The translations under genes were made by a program, and so were the position numbers. From positions 1-64,000 of the forward strand of contig JADWOT020001834.1 of the NCBI GenBank assembly GCA_036345935.2: DNA of 64,000 nucleotides, in the 5' to 3' direction. Below, piece by piece: positions 1 through 10,720 of this stretch. Below the pieces are notes generated by a model. The model was not told the DNA's origin. It was given only the letters and a program-made list of their open reading frames with translations, and searched no databases. Position 1 is the first letter of the stretch, and each line of letters opens with the position of its first letter. The stretch comes from Taenia hydatigena. Lineage: Eukaryota; Platyhelminthes; Cestoda; Cyclophyllidea; Taeniidae.

Positions 1-771
1 CTCTTTTTCATTGCACCAGAGGTGTTGTATTTGTTGCGGTGATTCGTATGGCCTCTGACTGCTGGGCCATGAACTCGGAGGTGTCCGATTCTGTGCGTTA
101 CAGGATGGCAAAGCCGGAGACAGACCTAATGTCGAACGTCAGAGTGCGTATAGAGCCTCATAATGGGTGTTCCGATAACTGGCTGTGAAATTCACCAGCA
201 TTGCTCAGGCCTCGAATTTCGTGATAGATGATCGCTTAGATCTGTAAACGACTAATCAAGCTAAAGTCGTGGATACCGCTGTGCTGACATGGATTCAAGT
301 TGTACGACGATTAGTCGTCATCTTTCATGGGGCAGACTCATGTCCATGACGATCTCTGGAGGTATTTGTGTACTTGAGGAGACTTGCGTGCGGAAGCTCC
401 ATCAACAATGCTGCATTGAAACCTTCCTCATCGGAAACTGTTTGCAAAAGCAGTAAGAAGAGGAGTTGCAAGTCAGGTAGTAGCAAAAGGTGCATTTTAC
501 ATCCACATCTTCAGATGCCGCCTTTCGAAATAACTCCCTCGCCATTCATTTACATTTGCCTTCCCACGCAGACAATTGGTGTAGTAGAGAGCAATACTTC
601 GACCCCGTGCATTTCTTGCGAGTTGAGTCCTCGCCTTTCCCCTTTCCTCTGCTTCATTTGTTGGTGTATGGCTATGTTATACCCCTCATTTGGAAAAATA
701 CAATAATTACTTAATCGTGTTGGAATGTTTTCCTTTTTAAAAAATTTAGTTGGGCTTGGGGTTGATTGCAG
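1..771. other. No supported gene at the left edge
   Basis: Overlapping open frames on both strands (for example 368-706 plus and 550-918 minus) are short, lack convincing start contexts and show no recognisable domain. No repeat shared with the rest of the window was noticed. The stretch could hold upstream exons of the candidate terminal exon at 772-1079, but none could be defined. Confidence 0.5.
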
Positions 772-1079
772 CGCCCGGTAGTAGGGTGTCAGTATTATCA
801 CCCAGAAAGGTCGATGTGACCGCTGGCTTGAGCCATCCCAAAGTGGAACCAGAAGTCCGCAAGGTACGATTAGGCTCGAGATACTCGTTTCTTCGATCAC
901 GTTGTAAGACTTTATCAATTATTCCAAAGAAAGTGTCACATCCAGGAAAGGGAAGTCGTGGTGCCACAGTTAATGGTCGCAGCTCCACAGCACCTACACA
1001 GGTCAAAATGGAGCCAGAAAAAACATATTTAGCTAGAAGGTGTCAAGTTTCAGTAAAAAAGCTACAAATCTCAATGTAA
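772..1079 (+). CDS. Possible terminal exon of an unknown basic protein
   Basis: I do not recognise this sequence. It is an open stretch of about 102 codons, preceded by a plausible splice acceptor (a T-rich tract, then TTGATTGCAG ending at 771) and ended by TAA at 1077-1079. A canonical AATAAA lies directly after the stop at 1086-1091, which would suit a last exon. The encoded peptide is rich in Lys, Arg, Ser and Pro and contains two similar short motifs, KVEPEV and KMEPEK. Entering at the acceptor would be phase 1, and no matching upstream exon was found. The opposite strand is also open over most of the same interval, so the frame could be chance. The call rests only on acceptor, frame and polyadenylation signal occurring together. 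Confidence 0.22.
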
Positions 1080-1637
1080 ATCAACAATAAATTGGTTCAC
1101 GAGTTGATGATGAATTCGACTCTCCTTAGAAGGGGTTCTACCGCTGATTTTTAAAGCCTTTTTTGCCTAGCTTCAAAATTGAATAAAAATTACGCCACTT
1201 CAACAACAGAGATTTTATAGAAATCTAAACTTGACTCTACTATTGTGAAAGGCCAATCCGATTTGAGTTCATATGTTAGCAAAAATATATTGAAGCCGTT
1301 CAAGTGACAACTTGATTAATTTGCAGCCTTGCGGCTTAATTGTTAATGGGCACAGCTGCATATGCCCCACCCATCAATCTCCATTAGTTTCTGCCTCAAG
1401 GCGACTTCTATTGGGATGACAGGAAACAAACGCAGTTTGCAGGCAGGCGATGAGGCAAAAGCAGGGCGATCCAAAGTAAAAGCAAATTGAGCATCATGAT
1501 GCAGAGTGCCGCAGACCAACAATTTAAAAAAATATCGTTTAACCGGTCCTCCGATAAAAGAAACAACCGACATGATTAAGACTCTTGAATCTTATTCATC
1601 TGACCCGTTACCTCATATGTCATTGGCTCTTATGGTT

Positions 1638-1645
1638 TATAAATA
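1638..1645 (+). promoter_or_regulatory. Candidate TATA box of the NK2-like gene
   Basis: TATAAATA lies 56 bases upstream of the ATG at 1701. An initiator-like TCAGTC follows at 1657-1662. The spacing between the two is about 21 bases, shorter than usual, so the start site is uncertain. The absence of another ATG between this element and 1701 fits a short 5' leader. Confidence 0.35.
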
Positions 1646-1700
1646 CAGTAAGTAACTCAGTCATAGAAGCATCTCTGAACTGTGTGATCACAGTTTCATC

Positions 1701-3063
1701 ATGTCCAAATTTACAGTGAAAAAACTTTTGGACCTCCCTGATCTTGAGCAACCTCAACACCTGGCAACGCTGCAAGCAACCGGTATTTTCAATCAAATTG
1801 CTTTAGTACTCTTTACCTTTGTAGCTCAAGCTTTCGTTCTTTCGTTACCATTTTTTGTCCATCGGTTATCATAAGTTGAAGCTGAACTCATTTTCCGTCG
1901 TTCGCAGCTGCCCCCTATCTGCAGCTACAGTGGCATATTTGACGCACTTACTGTAGAAGAAGCTCCACATCAATCCTTATCACTCAATTTTTTATTTGCA
2001 CATCGGTCAGGGTTGGCATTGAAAAACTCCTCTATAGTGCTTCTCATCGGTGACATTGCTCTTTTCAACCATCGTAAAGCCATTTTAACGACCACGTATT
2101 TGCATCCAGTCGAGCCAGCAGGGCTGAGGTCGAACAGGACCCAAATGCGTACTTAAAATGGCATACTCGGTGTAAATAAGCCCTTGACACAAATAAATGC
2201 AGAAGCAACAGCTACTTACGCGCAGATAAACATGCTTCTATTTTACTCGTTTTGCTTTTACAGATGAACCGGGTACGGAATGCCCAGTTGTACCCCAGGG
2301 AGAGACAAACTCGCATCCCCAACCGTTAGCCTTATCGGCTTTGTTGCCAAGCGTGCAACAGCAAGTGGAACGGGCAACACCTCCTACGTCACAAAAGGTG
2401 GAGGAGATGGTCTCTGCACTAACCCGACCTCCAGTATTTTCAATGCCCAATCCCTCTCTTACCCAATTGCCACAGAACAATGATGAGGACCAACACACCC
2501 AGCTGAAATCTTCGCCATCAAAATGGCTGAAAGCTGATGAGACTGCTTCCAATGAAGCGGATATCTTAGAAGCAATGCCTGTATTTTCTGACACCGTATC
2601 CATGCCTGATTCATCAAACTGCACTACAACGCCATCCGCAGAGCATCCTCGGATACGTCAGACAGTATCTGATGCACAAAGTCAAAAGAGCCGCAGAGTC
2701 TTCTTCACCCCGTACCAGGTTGCCGAGATGATGAAGTGCTTTAACAGGAACAAATACCCCAACATGCAGGAACGCAAAGAACTGGCGCGTCGCATCAACT
2801 TGACGGAGGCTCAGGTTGGTCGAGCGATAGGGTTTTAAATGAACTCCTTTAATAGACAGCTATTGGTGTGTAGTGATTAATTGTCTACGATTGAGTCGTC
2901 TAGTCTCTTCAATTTGTGACTTTTCTGTTAGGTCAATAAATGGTTCAGGAATCGGCGCCAAAGAAAGAAGAGGGCCCGTAGGAAAATTCCTGATAATGAG
3001 GTGACTGTGACACAGCCGAATGTTCGTGACGGAGAGAGAAGCGTCTCATCAACCGACTCGTGA
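1701..3063 (+). CDS. NK2-like homeobox transcription factor (copy 1), three exons
   Basis: Predicted exons are 1701-1782, 2264-2814 and 2932-3063, giving 254 residues. Intron 1 (1783-2263) is phase 1. Intron 2 has donor CAG|GTTGGT and acceptor CTGTTAG|G. Residues 1-14 read MSKFTVKKLLDLPD, resembling the TN/EH1-type repressor motif of NK2-class proteins. A Ser/Thr/Pro/Gln-rich linker follows. The homeodomain occupies about residues 168-227, with Arg5, Phe8, Phe20, Leu40, Val45, Trp48, Phe49 and Asn51 in place. Intron 2 falls between homeodomain positions 44 and 45. The recognition helix reads VNKWFRNRRQRKKR, so position 50 is Arg and position 54 is Gln. Copies 2 and 3 have Gln50 and the NK2 hallmark Tyr54. 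By family, this would be a nuclear sequence-specific DNA-binding protein, possibly a repressor. The TGA at 3061-3063 looks premature, since 62 more codons stay open. It may be a truncated functional gene or an early pseudogene. Confidence 0.75.
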
Positions 3064-3347
3064 ATTGGTGGCTTCAGTGAAAGCTTCAGAACTACTGAGA
3101 GCTCCCATTTCGAAAAGAAGCTTCAACAAATAATAATACGATTGAAGCAATCCACTTCAAGAGAAGGTTATGATGTGTTATCGAGGCAAGGGCAGCAATT
3201 TAGTGCGCTGGTGGAGTGGTTCAAAAATCAGCTTGCTGCTGAAATGGATTAAAACAGGATGATGAAAACTAGGATATGAGAAAATATGCAGAGCTGACAA
3301 AACGAATTAGTCGCTTCCTCTACGAGGCGTCTGCAGACTGGCCTTAG
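3064..3347 (+). pseudogene. Remnant of a longer homeobox-protein C-terminus
   Basis: After the TGA of copy 1 the same frame stays open for 62 codons, to TAA at 3250-3252. A shift of frame then recovers a segment ending in a motif like RFLYEAS, with TAG at 3345-3347. The duplicate at 24352-25690 encodes a clear counterpart: DSWDSGF where copy 1 has DS-stop, and AIGFLYEAS near the end. The parent protein therefore probably continued about 100 residues beyond the present stop. In copy 1 this tail carries the TGA, at least one frame change and an extra TAG, so it is best read as decaying former coding sequence now lying in the 3' untranslated region. Confidence 0.55.
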
Positions 3348-3432
3348 CTGTTTCTCATTAGCTGTTCCAACTGCTTTGTGGTCCTTATAACATATTTTGG
3401 TAGCAGCCGTTTCATAGACCTCGGTTTTTAAG

Positions 3433-3438
3433 AATAAA
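3433..3438 (+). terminator. Polyadenylation signal candidate for copy 1
   Basis: AATAAA in an A-rich run, 370 bases after the TGA of the homeobox gene and the first canonical hexamer downstream of the decayed tail. No downstream element was tested. Confidence 0.35.
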
Positions 3439-4140
3439 AAATTAAATTGGTGTTTTCTTGGAAGGCTATGCGTGAAGCTGAAAGTCACTAAAACAAATGG
3501 TTTCGAAGGCACGTCAAGTCAAGCGTTCATATTCAATGCAGATGCAATTCGCTCTAACTCGTTTTCAGGCCGTAAAGCACATTAAAAACAGCCTGTGGAT
3601 GGGTGGTAGGCGCCTGCAGCAGGTCATTTCGAAAGGTCAGTTAGTTATTTTTGGTGTATATATGGTCAAACATTTTGGTTGTAAATCATTTGCATCTGCT
3701 TCACAGCTCGCATTAAGCTTTATAAGGTTTAAGGTTGGGTGTAGGGCACAGTTCAACATCGCACACAGGTCTTGATTTCGATGGCCAGATTGTAGCTAAA
3801 AAGGTCTAGTGGTTAATACGTTCACGAATATGCCATCAGCTTTTAGAAAAACTAACGCACAGATTTAAAAAGTAATCATGCACGCAGGAAGGAATGTGGA
3901 TGTTGCGCCGTCCCATTGGAGACTCGGGATCCTATTCAACTCAGCATTGTTTCAGAGGTGAGAGTCTACGCAGGGCGATGTATCACATGCATAGGTAATA
4001 ATGAGGCTAAACCCATCCTAGCGGCTGGCTGTAATGTCTAGCTGAGTTTGGTCCATATTTTACACAACTTTCAAGATCCACGGGTCCGTTCACTTCCCAA
4101 AATGCCTCTTTTGCAGGACGAAATGGCTTGTTCGATACCT

Positions 4141-7100
4141 TACAATAAAAGCCTCAAATTCGCCAAATCAACTTCCTTGCATTTAAGCACGAATCTCAAT
4201 GCCAACACGCAACTCAATGCTGCTTTGATTGGTCCCTTCCTTACCCAAAACACTTATGAATTGGTGTCAACCGAACCCTGTCCAACTAAGCGAAGTTGCA
4301 AGGGAGAGAGAAGGACCGGGGGAAAGCGCAAAAAATTCTGTCGAGAGAATAAACATTACAGTCTTTCATCATTTTCGCGTTTATCTTCTTGTAAGGGTAG
4401 GATGAACCCAGACACGGAGTATAGAACTTGTTTTACATGACCTCAATCACTAGTTTTCTCAATTGATTTTTATCATTCGACTGCAGAAGCTCGATCATTA
4501 ATCACTTCTCATTTGAGATGATTAGACCTTTAAAAACGGAAAACGGCAACGATTCAACTCTTGTGCAAAAATTAATCACCTACGAATTAAACGCTCTTAG
4601 GGTATAGGACCTGAGGTCACATTGAGTTGTAAGTGGAGTACAGAAGTGGCCTCAATCAGGCATTATCATGCAGCATTGCTAGTTGCTTTCGCAGGGTTAA
4701 CCGAGACCACAATGAATAGGCATTCGACAGCCCAGGTCAGCAGTCTTAGAAGAAGTTAAGAACACAACCGATTTCCGACACGCGCCCATTCCGTCTCTCA
4801 TCACTGTTATCAAGCTGGACGAAACCCAAGCCCCATCTAAATTATTAACAGGGAACAGTGACGTCGTTTGAAACCTTTTTTGGGCGCACATCAATGTTAA
4901 TGGCTGGCGCGAATGATTAGTAACTGTTTTTGCTTTCATCGCCAACCGCTTCGTGATGGCTGACCGTGTACGCCAGATGTCCGACGTGATCTTCAAACCA
5001 TACCGGTAAGCTCTAACCCAGCTTCTACGCTGTAAATACATTCTTCAACTTTGCTTTATGCTATTGCAGCAGAGGTGATATCTGCAATATGCATTGTAGG
5101 CCACTAAGTGCGTTGTTAAAAAATAAAGAGGAAGGAATTAAGAATAAACGCATTCGGCGTCACAAAATAAAATCTAATGGTTCATCAGAACTAACTCCTA
5201 CCCTCTCTAGCAAACGTCATATCATTTAGAAGGTATGAAATCTGCATGGCCACCTCACGGGAGATACGTCAGCGCTTGATAGTCAAGGGTCGATCGAAGC
5301 TACTTAGGTCATGCGTCAACGCATGCTGCCCTCACAATAGCGAATATTTTGTGGCCCTCTGCAGCTATTCTGTAATCATCAGGAGCCGTCTAAAGATCAA
5401 TGGGAAGGTCACGGTGTCCAAAAGGAGTACAAAGAGGAGCTTCGTCGTCCCAGTAATTACTCTATGAATCAGTCCAGTGGGTATGTATAGGTAGTTGTAT
5501 CTCGCCTAGTCCGCTGTTAAGCAGAATTTACAAGTCATGTGTTTGTTCTAATACTTCTTAATAGACAAGCGATCCGTTTGGAAGGACTTGAATTCGAAGG
5601 AGGGAAGGTGGCATTGCATTTAAAAATTGTCGCTTAGATTGCCAATGGGATTTGCATGAAAATGTTGCTATGTCATGCGCAACTGTGGTGATGTGCCTTT
5701 CACTTACCCTGCCGATATAGCATAACAACACCTCTAAAATACGATGTCCCTCTAAAGTCAAAGGTAACAGTTGTACTGGTTAAAAAGTGTCCCTTATTTT
5801 TAAGGGAGGAGTTGAGTGGCTTGGTAAACATTTAATGAAACGGTGGTTTGTCTCACATCGAGCAGCATTTGACTCAATAAGGAAAAGTCGCAAGTAGTAG
5901 CTGCTCCATTCCAAATATTTCCTTTTTTTCCGTCGGTTCTACTGACTTCTGTATTTTATATTTCTTTTGCGGACTAAACCTCTGAGTAGTGCTAGTAGAC
6001 CCTCCCTCCTCAGCTGCCCTGCACGTCGGCAATGCATCCCTTGTCCTTCGTCTTGGAGAAGGTCACCGGTTGCTACGCTTGCCTTAACGCTTTGATGAAG
6101 CACGAAAAGATTTGGCTTTAATGCATCTGTCATCACGAGAAAGTCACTTTAAGCCAGACAGTCTGGTGAGAGTTGGATTCCACACTTGCGGATTCAGTAT
6201 TAGGTAACAGATTTATCACCCGAGGAGAACAATAACATGCCTGTGTTTCCTGAACTCCAACGGCTGAATTATAGCAATTAACCACACGGCGAACCCGTGC
6301 AGTTGTTTCCATAAGCACTTGCAACCTGGCCTTTGATGGCACTGATCAAGTGATTGTCACCTCATCGCTGCAGCTATTCGACTCAAACGACCCTTATTAA
6401 ATAAGGTGTGTATCAAAAGACCCAAACAACCAAACATTTGGTCGCGCCAAGCTAATCACTTAGTACATCTTAAACAGAACAGAATCATCTCTCGCCTAGC
6501 AATCTGGTACAGCTTTTACAATTTCAACGTGGCCAGAGTTTTGTTCTCATAAAATTAAAGGGAGTTGCTGCGGATGCTGTTGATGACTAATTTAACTCCA
6601 GACATCAGCTTCCATTTAGTTTACATCCGAGTAATTTAACACACCCTGACTACGATTGTCTAGAGTCAATGACTGACAATCTTCTGCTTGCAGTATAGGA
6701 GGAGGACAAGGATGAGACAGTGAGTGTGAGATCATGCACTCTCTTCTGGCAATACGACTTGCCTCCGAGTGCTTGACTAGCCGCGTCTGTTTTTGTAAAA
6801 GAGTCCTCTCTTAAACACCCTCGAAGTGTTGCTGGAAGGTCTATCGCGCAACAAATGACCCTCGAAAAGAAGTCATGGCAAAATGTGGCATCCACTGTCT
6901 ACATTGATTTTAAAACTCAGAGGTTAACTAACTTGACAGAGGCAAACGTATATGCGACAGGTTGTCTGCTGACATGTACTAAAAACAGGGTTTAGTTAGA
7001 AAGCAGCAAGTTATTGCCACTGTGAGAACGCCTAATTCGATTCTGTTACAAACGCTTGAGGGTCATAAGGTGAATGCGTTGACATATTGACTTTGCAATT

Positions 7101-7341
7101 TACTACTAGCATTGGAATGATTGCTACAGTGAATTGGCGGTGTGAACTGTGCTGCCGATCCCTCTCCTTCCAAAGCCTTGATATTAGAGGTCAAAGTAGT
7201 GCGTTTCAGGCATTGAGTATGAGGTACTGATTAGGCCATTTTATCCTGTAAAAGTGGATTTCTGGAAGTGAACTGACCCGTGGAGCTTGAAAGTGGCATA
7301 AAACGTGGCCTAAACTCTACTACACACTATGACTGACCGCT
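4141..7341. other. Intergenic stretch, no supported gene
   Basis: Several open frames of 65-130 codons occur on both strands, the longest at 4048-4440 plus, starting within the segmental duplication. None shows a domain, paired splice sites or a homologue within the window. AT-rich text with no obvious tandem repeats. Confidence 0.5.
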
Positions 7342-9159
7342 TTGATGGGTTTAACGCCGTCATCGCTTTTGTATGTGGTAAATCGACCTGCATGGGCTCT
7401 CACCTCCAAAACAGTGGAAGCGAGGCAGCACATTGCTCTGCTGCGGGAGGAAGGCGCATTTGTGCAAGGCTCATTAGCTGACCACAATATTTCTTTTTGG
7501 ACGCTTACACACGAGAGGCGGGTTTCCTTTCGCATTAGTGCCTCTGGTCTACCCCATGTAGACGAATTCTCAATGTTCTCAAGTTTGGACCCATGTTAGT
7601 CGCTTTCACTAATGCCATTGACGTGAGAGTAGACGAAGATATCAAAGCCGCTGCTGCAAATGATGGATTGGGGTACGGCGTCATCATCATCATCATTGAG
7701 ATTAGCATCGTCAACTCTAGGTAAATCTTTGCACTATGCTGAAGGCCCACCTTTTCTTTCTATCTGCTTTTCGCGAAATCTTGCAACGAGAGTAGTTGTG
7801 GCATGAGCGAAAGCGGAATGAGAAGGAAGGAACCGGCGCCAGACTATCAATGAGGAAAGGAAATTGTAATGGAGAGCCACTTCGTTTCCAGCGCAGATGC
7901 GCGGTATGACACTTTGGACAGCATGAACACCAGATCTAGCCTCTGCTCCACCGATAAGGACAATGGGCACGTGCGTAGAGAGGCAACAAAGTTCTGCCAA
8001 ACGGAACTTTTATCGCTTTGCCTTGATTATTGCATTGTCTACTAAATGTCACCAATTTGTGTGGACGAAACCATTTCCTTCTTCCGAAAACACTTCTTCT
8101 GAATCTTGTAGACACAAACTGTCGCTCCTCTTTCATGTTTCCTCACCAACCGGGTTTACGCAAGGATGCAACTTAAGAGCTTTGGAATCAGCGTAAATCG
8201 ACTGCTCAAAGAACAACGCAGGAATAGAATTTTATTTCAGCATGCGTTTTGGGCGAATGAGAACATTTGCTCCCTCAATAATCCCATGACTATATCTTGG
8301 TAGCAATAGAGAAGGGTCAGGTTGATTGGATCTGTTCGCATTAAGTTTTGCAAACGTGAAGGGATAGCGTTGGGTCCAGAATTGGATGCGAAGCTTGGAT
8401 TTACTGCTTGCTAATGGCATTGGACTTAGGCGATTAACATCGGCTAAATTTCAACAGTACAGGTTTTTGGTTACCTCATTGGTAGGAGTGACTGTAACGC
8501 AAAGGAATGCAAAGAAACTATTTAAAATATGCCCCGTCATGAAAATAGACTTGTAAGTTTGCGTGTGACTGCTGCCTCGTGGGACAAGAGCTCCCTCGTA
8601 TTCTGTACCTGGTCGTAAGTCCAAAACAACGTTTACATTTGGATGATCTGTGCATTTACATTTAGCATGCCCAGTCGTAAAACAGTCTAAATGAGTGCAC
8701 TTTTATTTACGCTTTCCTTCCTCATCAATGTTACTGACTTCCAACCATTCACCTAGCACGTGACGATTTTTTCACTAAAATCACTTTACTTATCACCTCT
8801 TTTTGTTCAGTGCCCACACATGTTCACAACTGAATATTTTGTCTGAGGCAAAGGTGACCTCTTTTAATCAAATGCTTTGTGAAATGTCTTTATCTTGGAT
8901 GAAACAGCTCCATGTGCATACGATGTTGCGTTTATCTCCTACCTTAGTGTTCATTCCCTTGTCGGAGTCGATAATCTTTACAAAGATCGCCACTGAGTTA
9001 AAAAAGAGGCTTTTTTGATGGAATGGCAATGATGGGTCATTCGCCATCGGTAGGAAAGGAGCAAAAGGGGTTTAAGCTAAAAAAGACAAAGGAGCGTTTG
9101 AGAGGTTGAGGCCTGTTCCTAAATAAATGGGGAAGAAAGTTTTTGCTCTAACCACTTGT
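7342..9159. other. Intergenic stretch with a short TCA microsatellite
   Basis: An open frame at 7342-7599 (plus, 85 codons) has a balanced amino-acid composition but no recognisable domain and no convincing splice context. A (TCA)5 run lies at 7681-7695. The rest shows no repeat shared with other parts of the window and no supportable gene. Confidence 0.45.
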
Positions 9160-9410
9160 TGAAAGCATTTACAGAATAAAATATGCATATAACTTTAAAT
9201 TTGGATCATTTCTGGTCGCAGAGGTACCCGACTGTTTGAGTGTAGGTTATCAATTATCCGTATTAAACTAGGCGCTCTCATCATCGGCCAAACCTTACTT
9301 TTTACAGTTTGATGGGAGGACTGTCGCAGGTAACTACTACATGGTTTAAGCTGTTAGATTATAATTCTAATCGAATCTGAATCTATATAAACAGATCGAT
9401 ATGCTTGCGT

Positions 9411-9435
9411 TATTTTGGCTTTCTTTGCCAAAATA
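9411..9435. other. Conserved 9-bp hairpin in unit 1
   Basis: TATTTTGGC at 9411-9419 is followed by a 7-base T-rich loop and its exact reverse complement GCCAAAATA at 9427-9435. The same stem and loop length occur in the second tandem unit at 10965-10989. The stem is unchanged while surrounding sequence has diverged. It could be a structural remnant of a mobile-element end. No Helitron CTRR motif directly follows it. Confidence 0.5.
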
Positions 9436-10284
9436 GTCTACCCAACTGCCGGCAAGGTCCAAATTTTTTTTTCATGATTCGAGGAAAATCGCAGCTACTA
9501 ACGATGGAAAAAGCAGCTAAGTACAAAAATGAATAATTGTAGGTGAGAACCAAGAAAACGGATCCCAGCCATGTACTTAAGCTATCCTAGTTTACGTACT
9601 AAAACCATTCTCATTAAATTGTGTTCATTTCTAAGCATTTAATGTCTTACAATCGAACTGCACTTCACTGAGACGCAAGTAACCCAACATTTGAGGTCTA
9701 ATCCTAATCAACGTTAGATTGGGATGAACCAATCATGCGGAAGTGTAATATCCATTCACCCTGGCTGTTTGTTAATGCACACTCTTGGTAGAGCCGCATG
9801 GCACCAAATGTATAGTTTCAGAGGGAATCTAAGTTTTGGCACCATAACAAGATAACGGCCGGGACCTTATTGGAATCACTTTAAGACCAAAATAAGGAAT
9901 ACTTAGAGCATGTTATGCCTCATGCTTACATTGATCAAGGATACCAGTACAAATCTGATAGCATTCTGACCCCTTTGATGGCGGTCGAACGCGGCGAGCA
10001 GCTCTTTCGTAAATAAATCCTTTTCTCGCCTTGCTTTGAACGCTTCTAGCTTCAACCCTAGAGCTATTAAATAACTTAACTTGACTAAGATTTTAACGTA
10101 GTTCACAGATATGCGTGCCACTGATATTTGCATGAAGCGATTTCACTGCGCACTAACGACTCATGTCTTGGGAATTAAAAGCAAAGCGATTGCCTAGTAA
10201 ATAGCTGTTTTCAGTTTATGCACGACAAGTATGGTAAAGGATCATAAATTGAAATATATTTTTGCCTGAGTTACATGCAAAGTG

Positions 10285-10350
10285 ACTCCAAAGGCAGAAT
10301 TCGAACCCTGAAGTGCTAGGCAGAGGACTCATGATTAGCAAACTATGCTC
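10285..10350 (-). repeat. tRNA-like segment, possibly a degenerate SINE
   Basis: On the minus strand a B-box-like GGTTCGAATTC (about 10299-10309) follows, at tRNA-like spacing, a segment resembling an A box (TGGAGCATAGTTTGC). Diverged copies occur at about 11825-11890 (minus) and 59725-59800 (plus), where the B-box core is already broken. The T-stem pairs poorly, so this is not a functional tRNA. It may derive from a tRNA or from an RNA polymerase III-type retroposon. Confidence 0.28.
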
Positions 10351-10720
10351 CAGTCAGACGCGACACGTTCCAGTGAAATTCATGCCTCTCCTGCCAAAAT
10401 CACGACATCTTAGCGCATCAAAGTACCCATTTTACCAAAGAGGTGGAAAGCAGTCACCGCTGATGATCTCAAAATGATGAGCGATTTGATTAGCTTAAAG
10501 ACTTGTGTTGCTTAACAAAATACGCAATCTTCAGTTAAATTGTGTCTTAGAAATTATAAACCTCAAGTGCATTTATTTTCGGCCTTAAACAATACACGAT
10601 GTTTTACATCTGATATGCAGGACCAAATGATTAAGGTTCATAGATATTATTGGAATAAAATCTATCAATAATTAAAAGCATGTCCAAATCCAGTAAAATT
10701 TATTCAATGCACTTGCACTT

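Larger units (their letters stand above)
2185..4140 (+). repeat. Segmental duplication, copy 1 (partner 24275-26075)
   Basis: Alignable by eye with 24275-26075 in direct orientation. The match begins inside intron 1 (shared TTGACACAAATAAATG), covers exon 2, intron 2, exon 3 and the decayed tail, and continues through shared 3' landmarks such as CGATGTATCACATGCAT and GACGAAATGGCTTG, after which the copies diverge. Copy 1 has roughly 400 bases between about 3510 and 3950 with no counterpart in copy 2. Exon 1 lies outside the duplicated block. Confidence 0.8.
9160..10717 (+). repeat. Tandem duplication unit 1 (~1.55 kb)
   Basis: Direct tandem partner of 10721-12317. Both units start with a GCATTTACAGAATAAAAT motif and share a hairpin, a tRNA-like segment and long colinear stretches, including TTGATTAAG-type AT-rich text near the end. 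Divergence looks like about 15-25 percent with small indels. No coding potential is conserved between the units. Confidence 0.8.

Noticed and set aside
4048..4440. 130-codon open frame with a basic Cys-containing C-terminal half
   Set aside because: Starts inside the segmental duplication, is not conserved in the partner copy, and has no splice or start support.
7342..7599. 85-codon frame with protein-like composition
   Set aside because: The opposite strand is also open. No domain, homologue or splice evidence.
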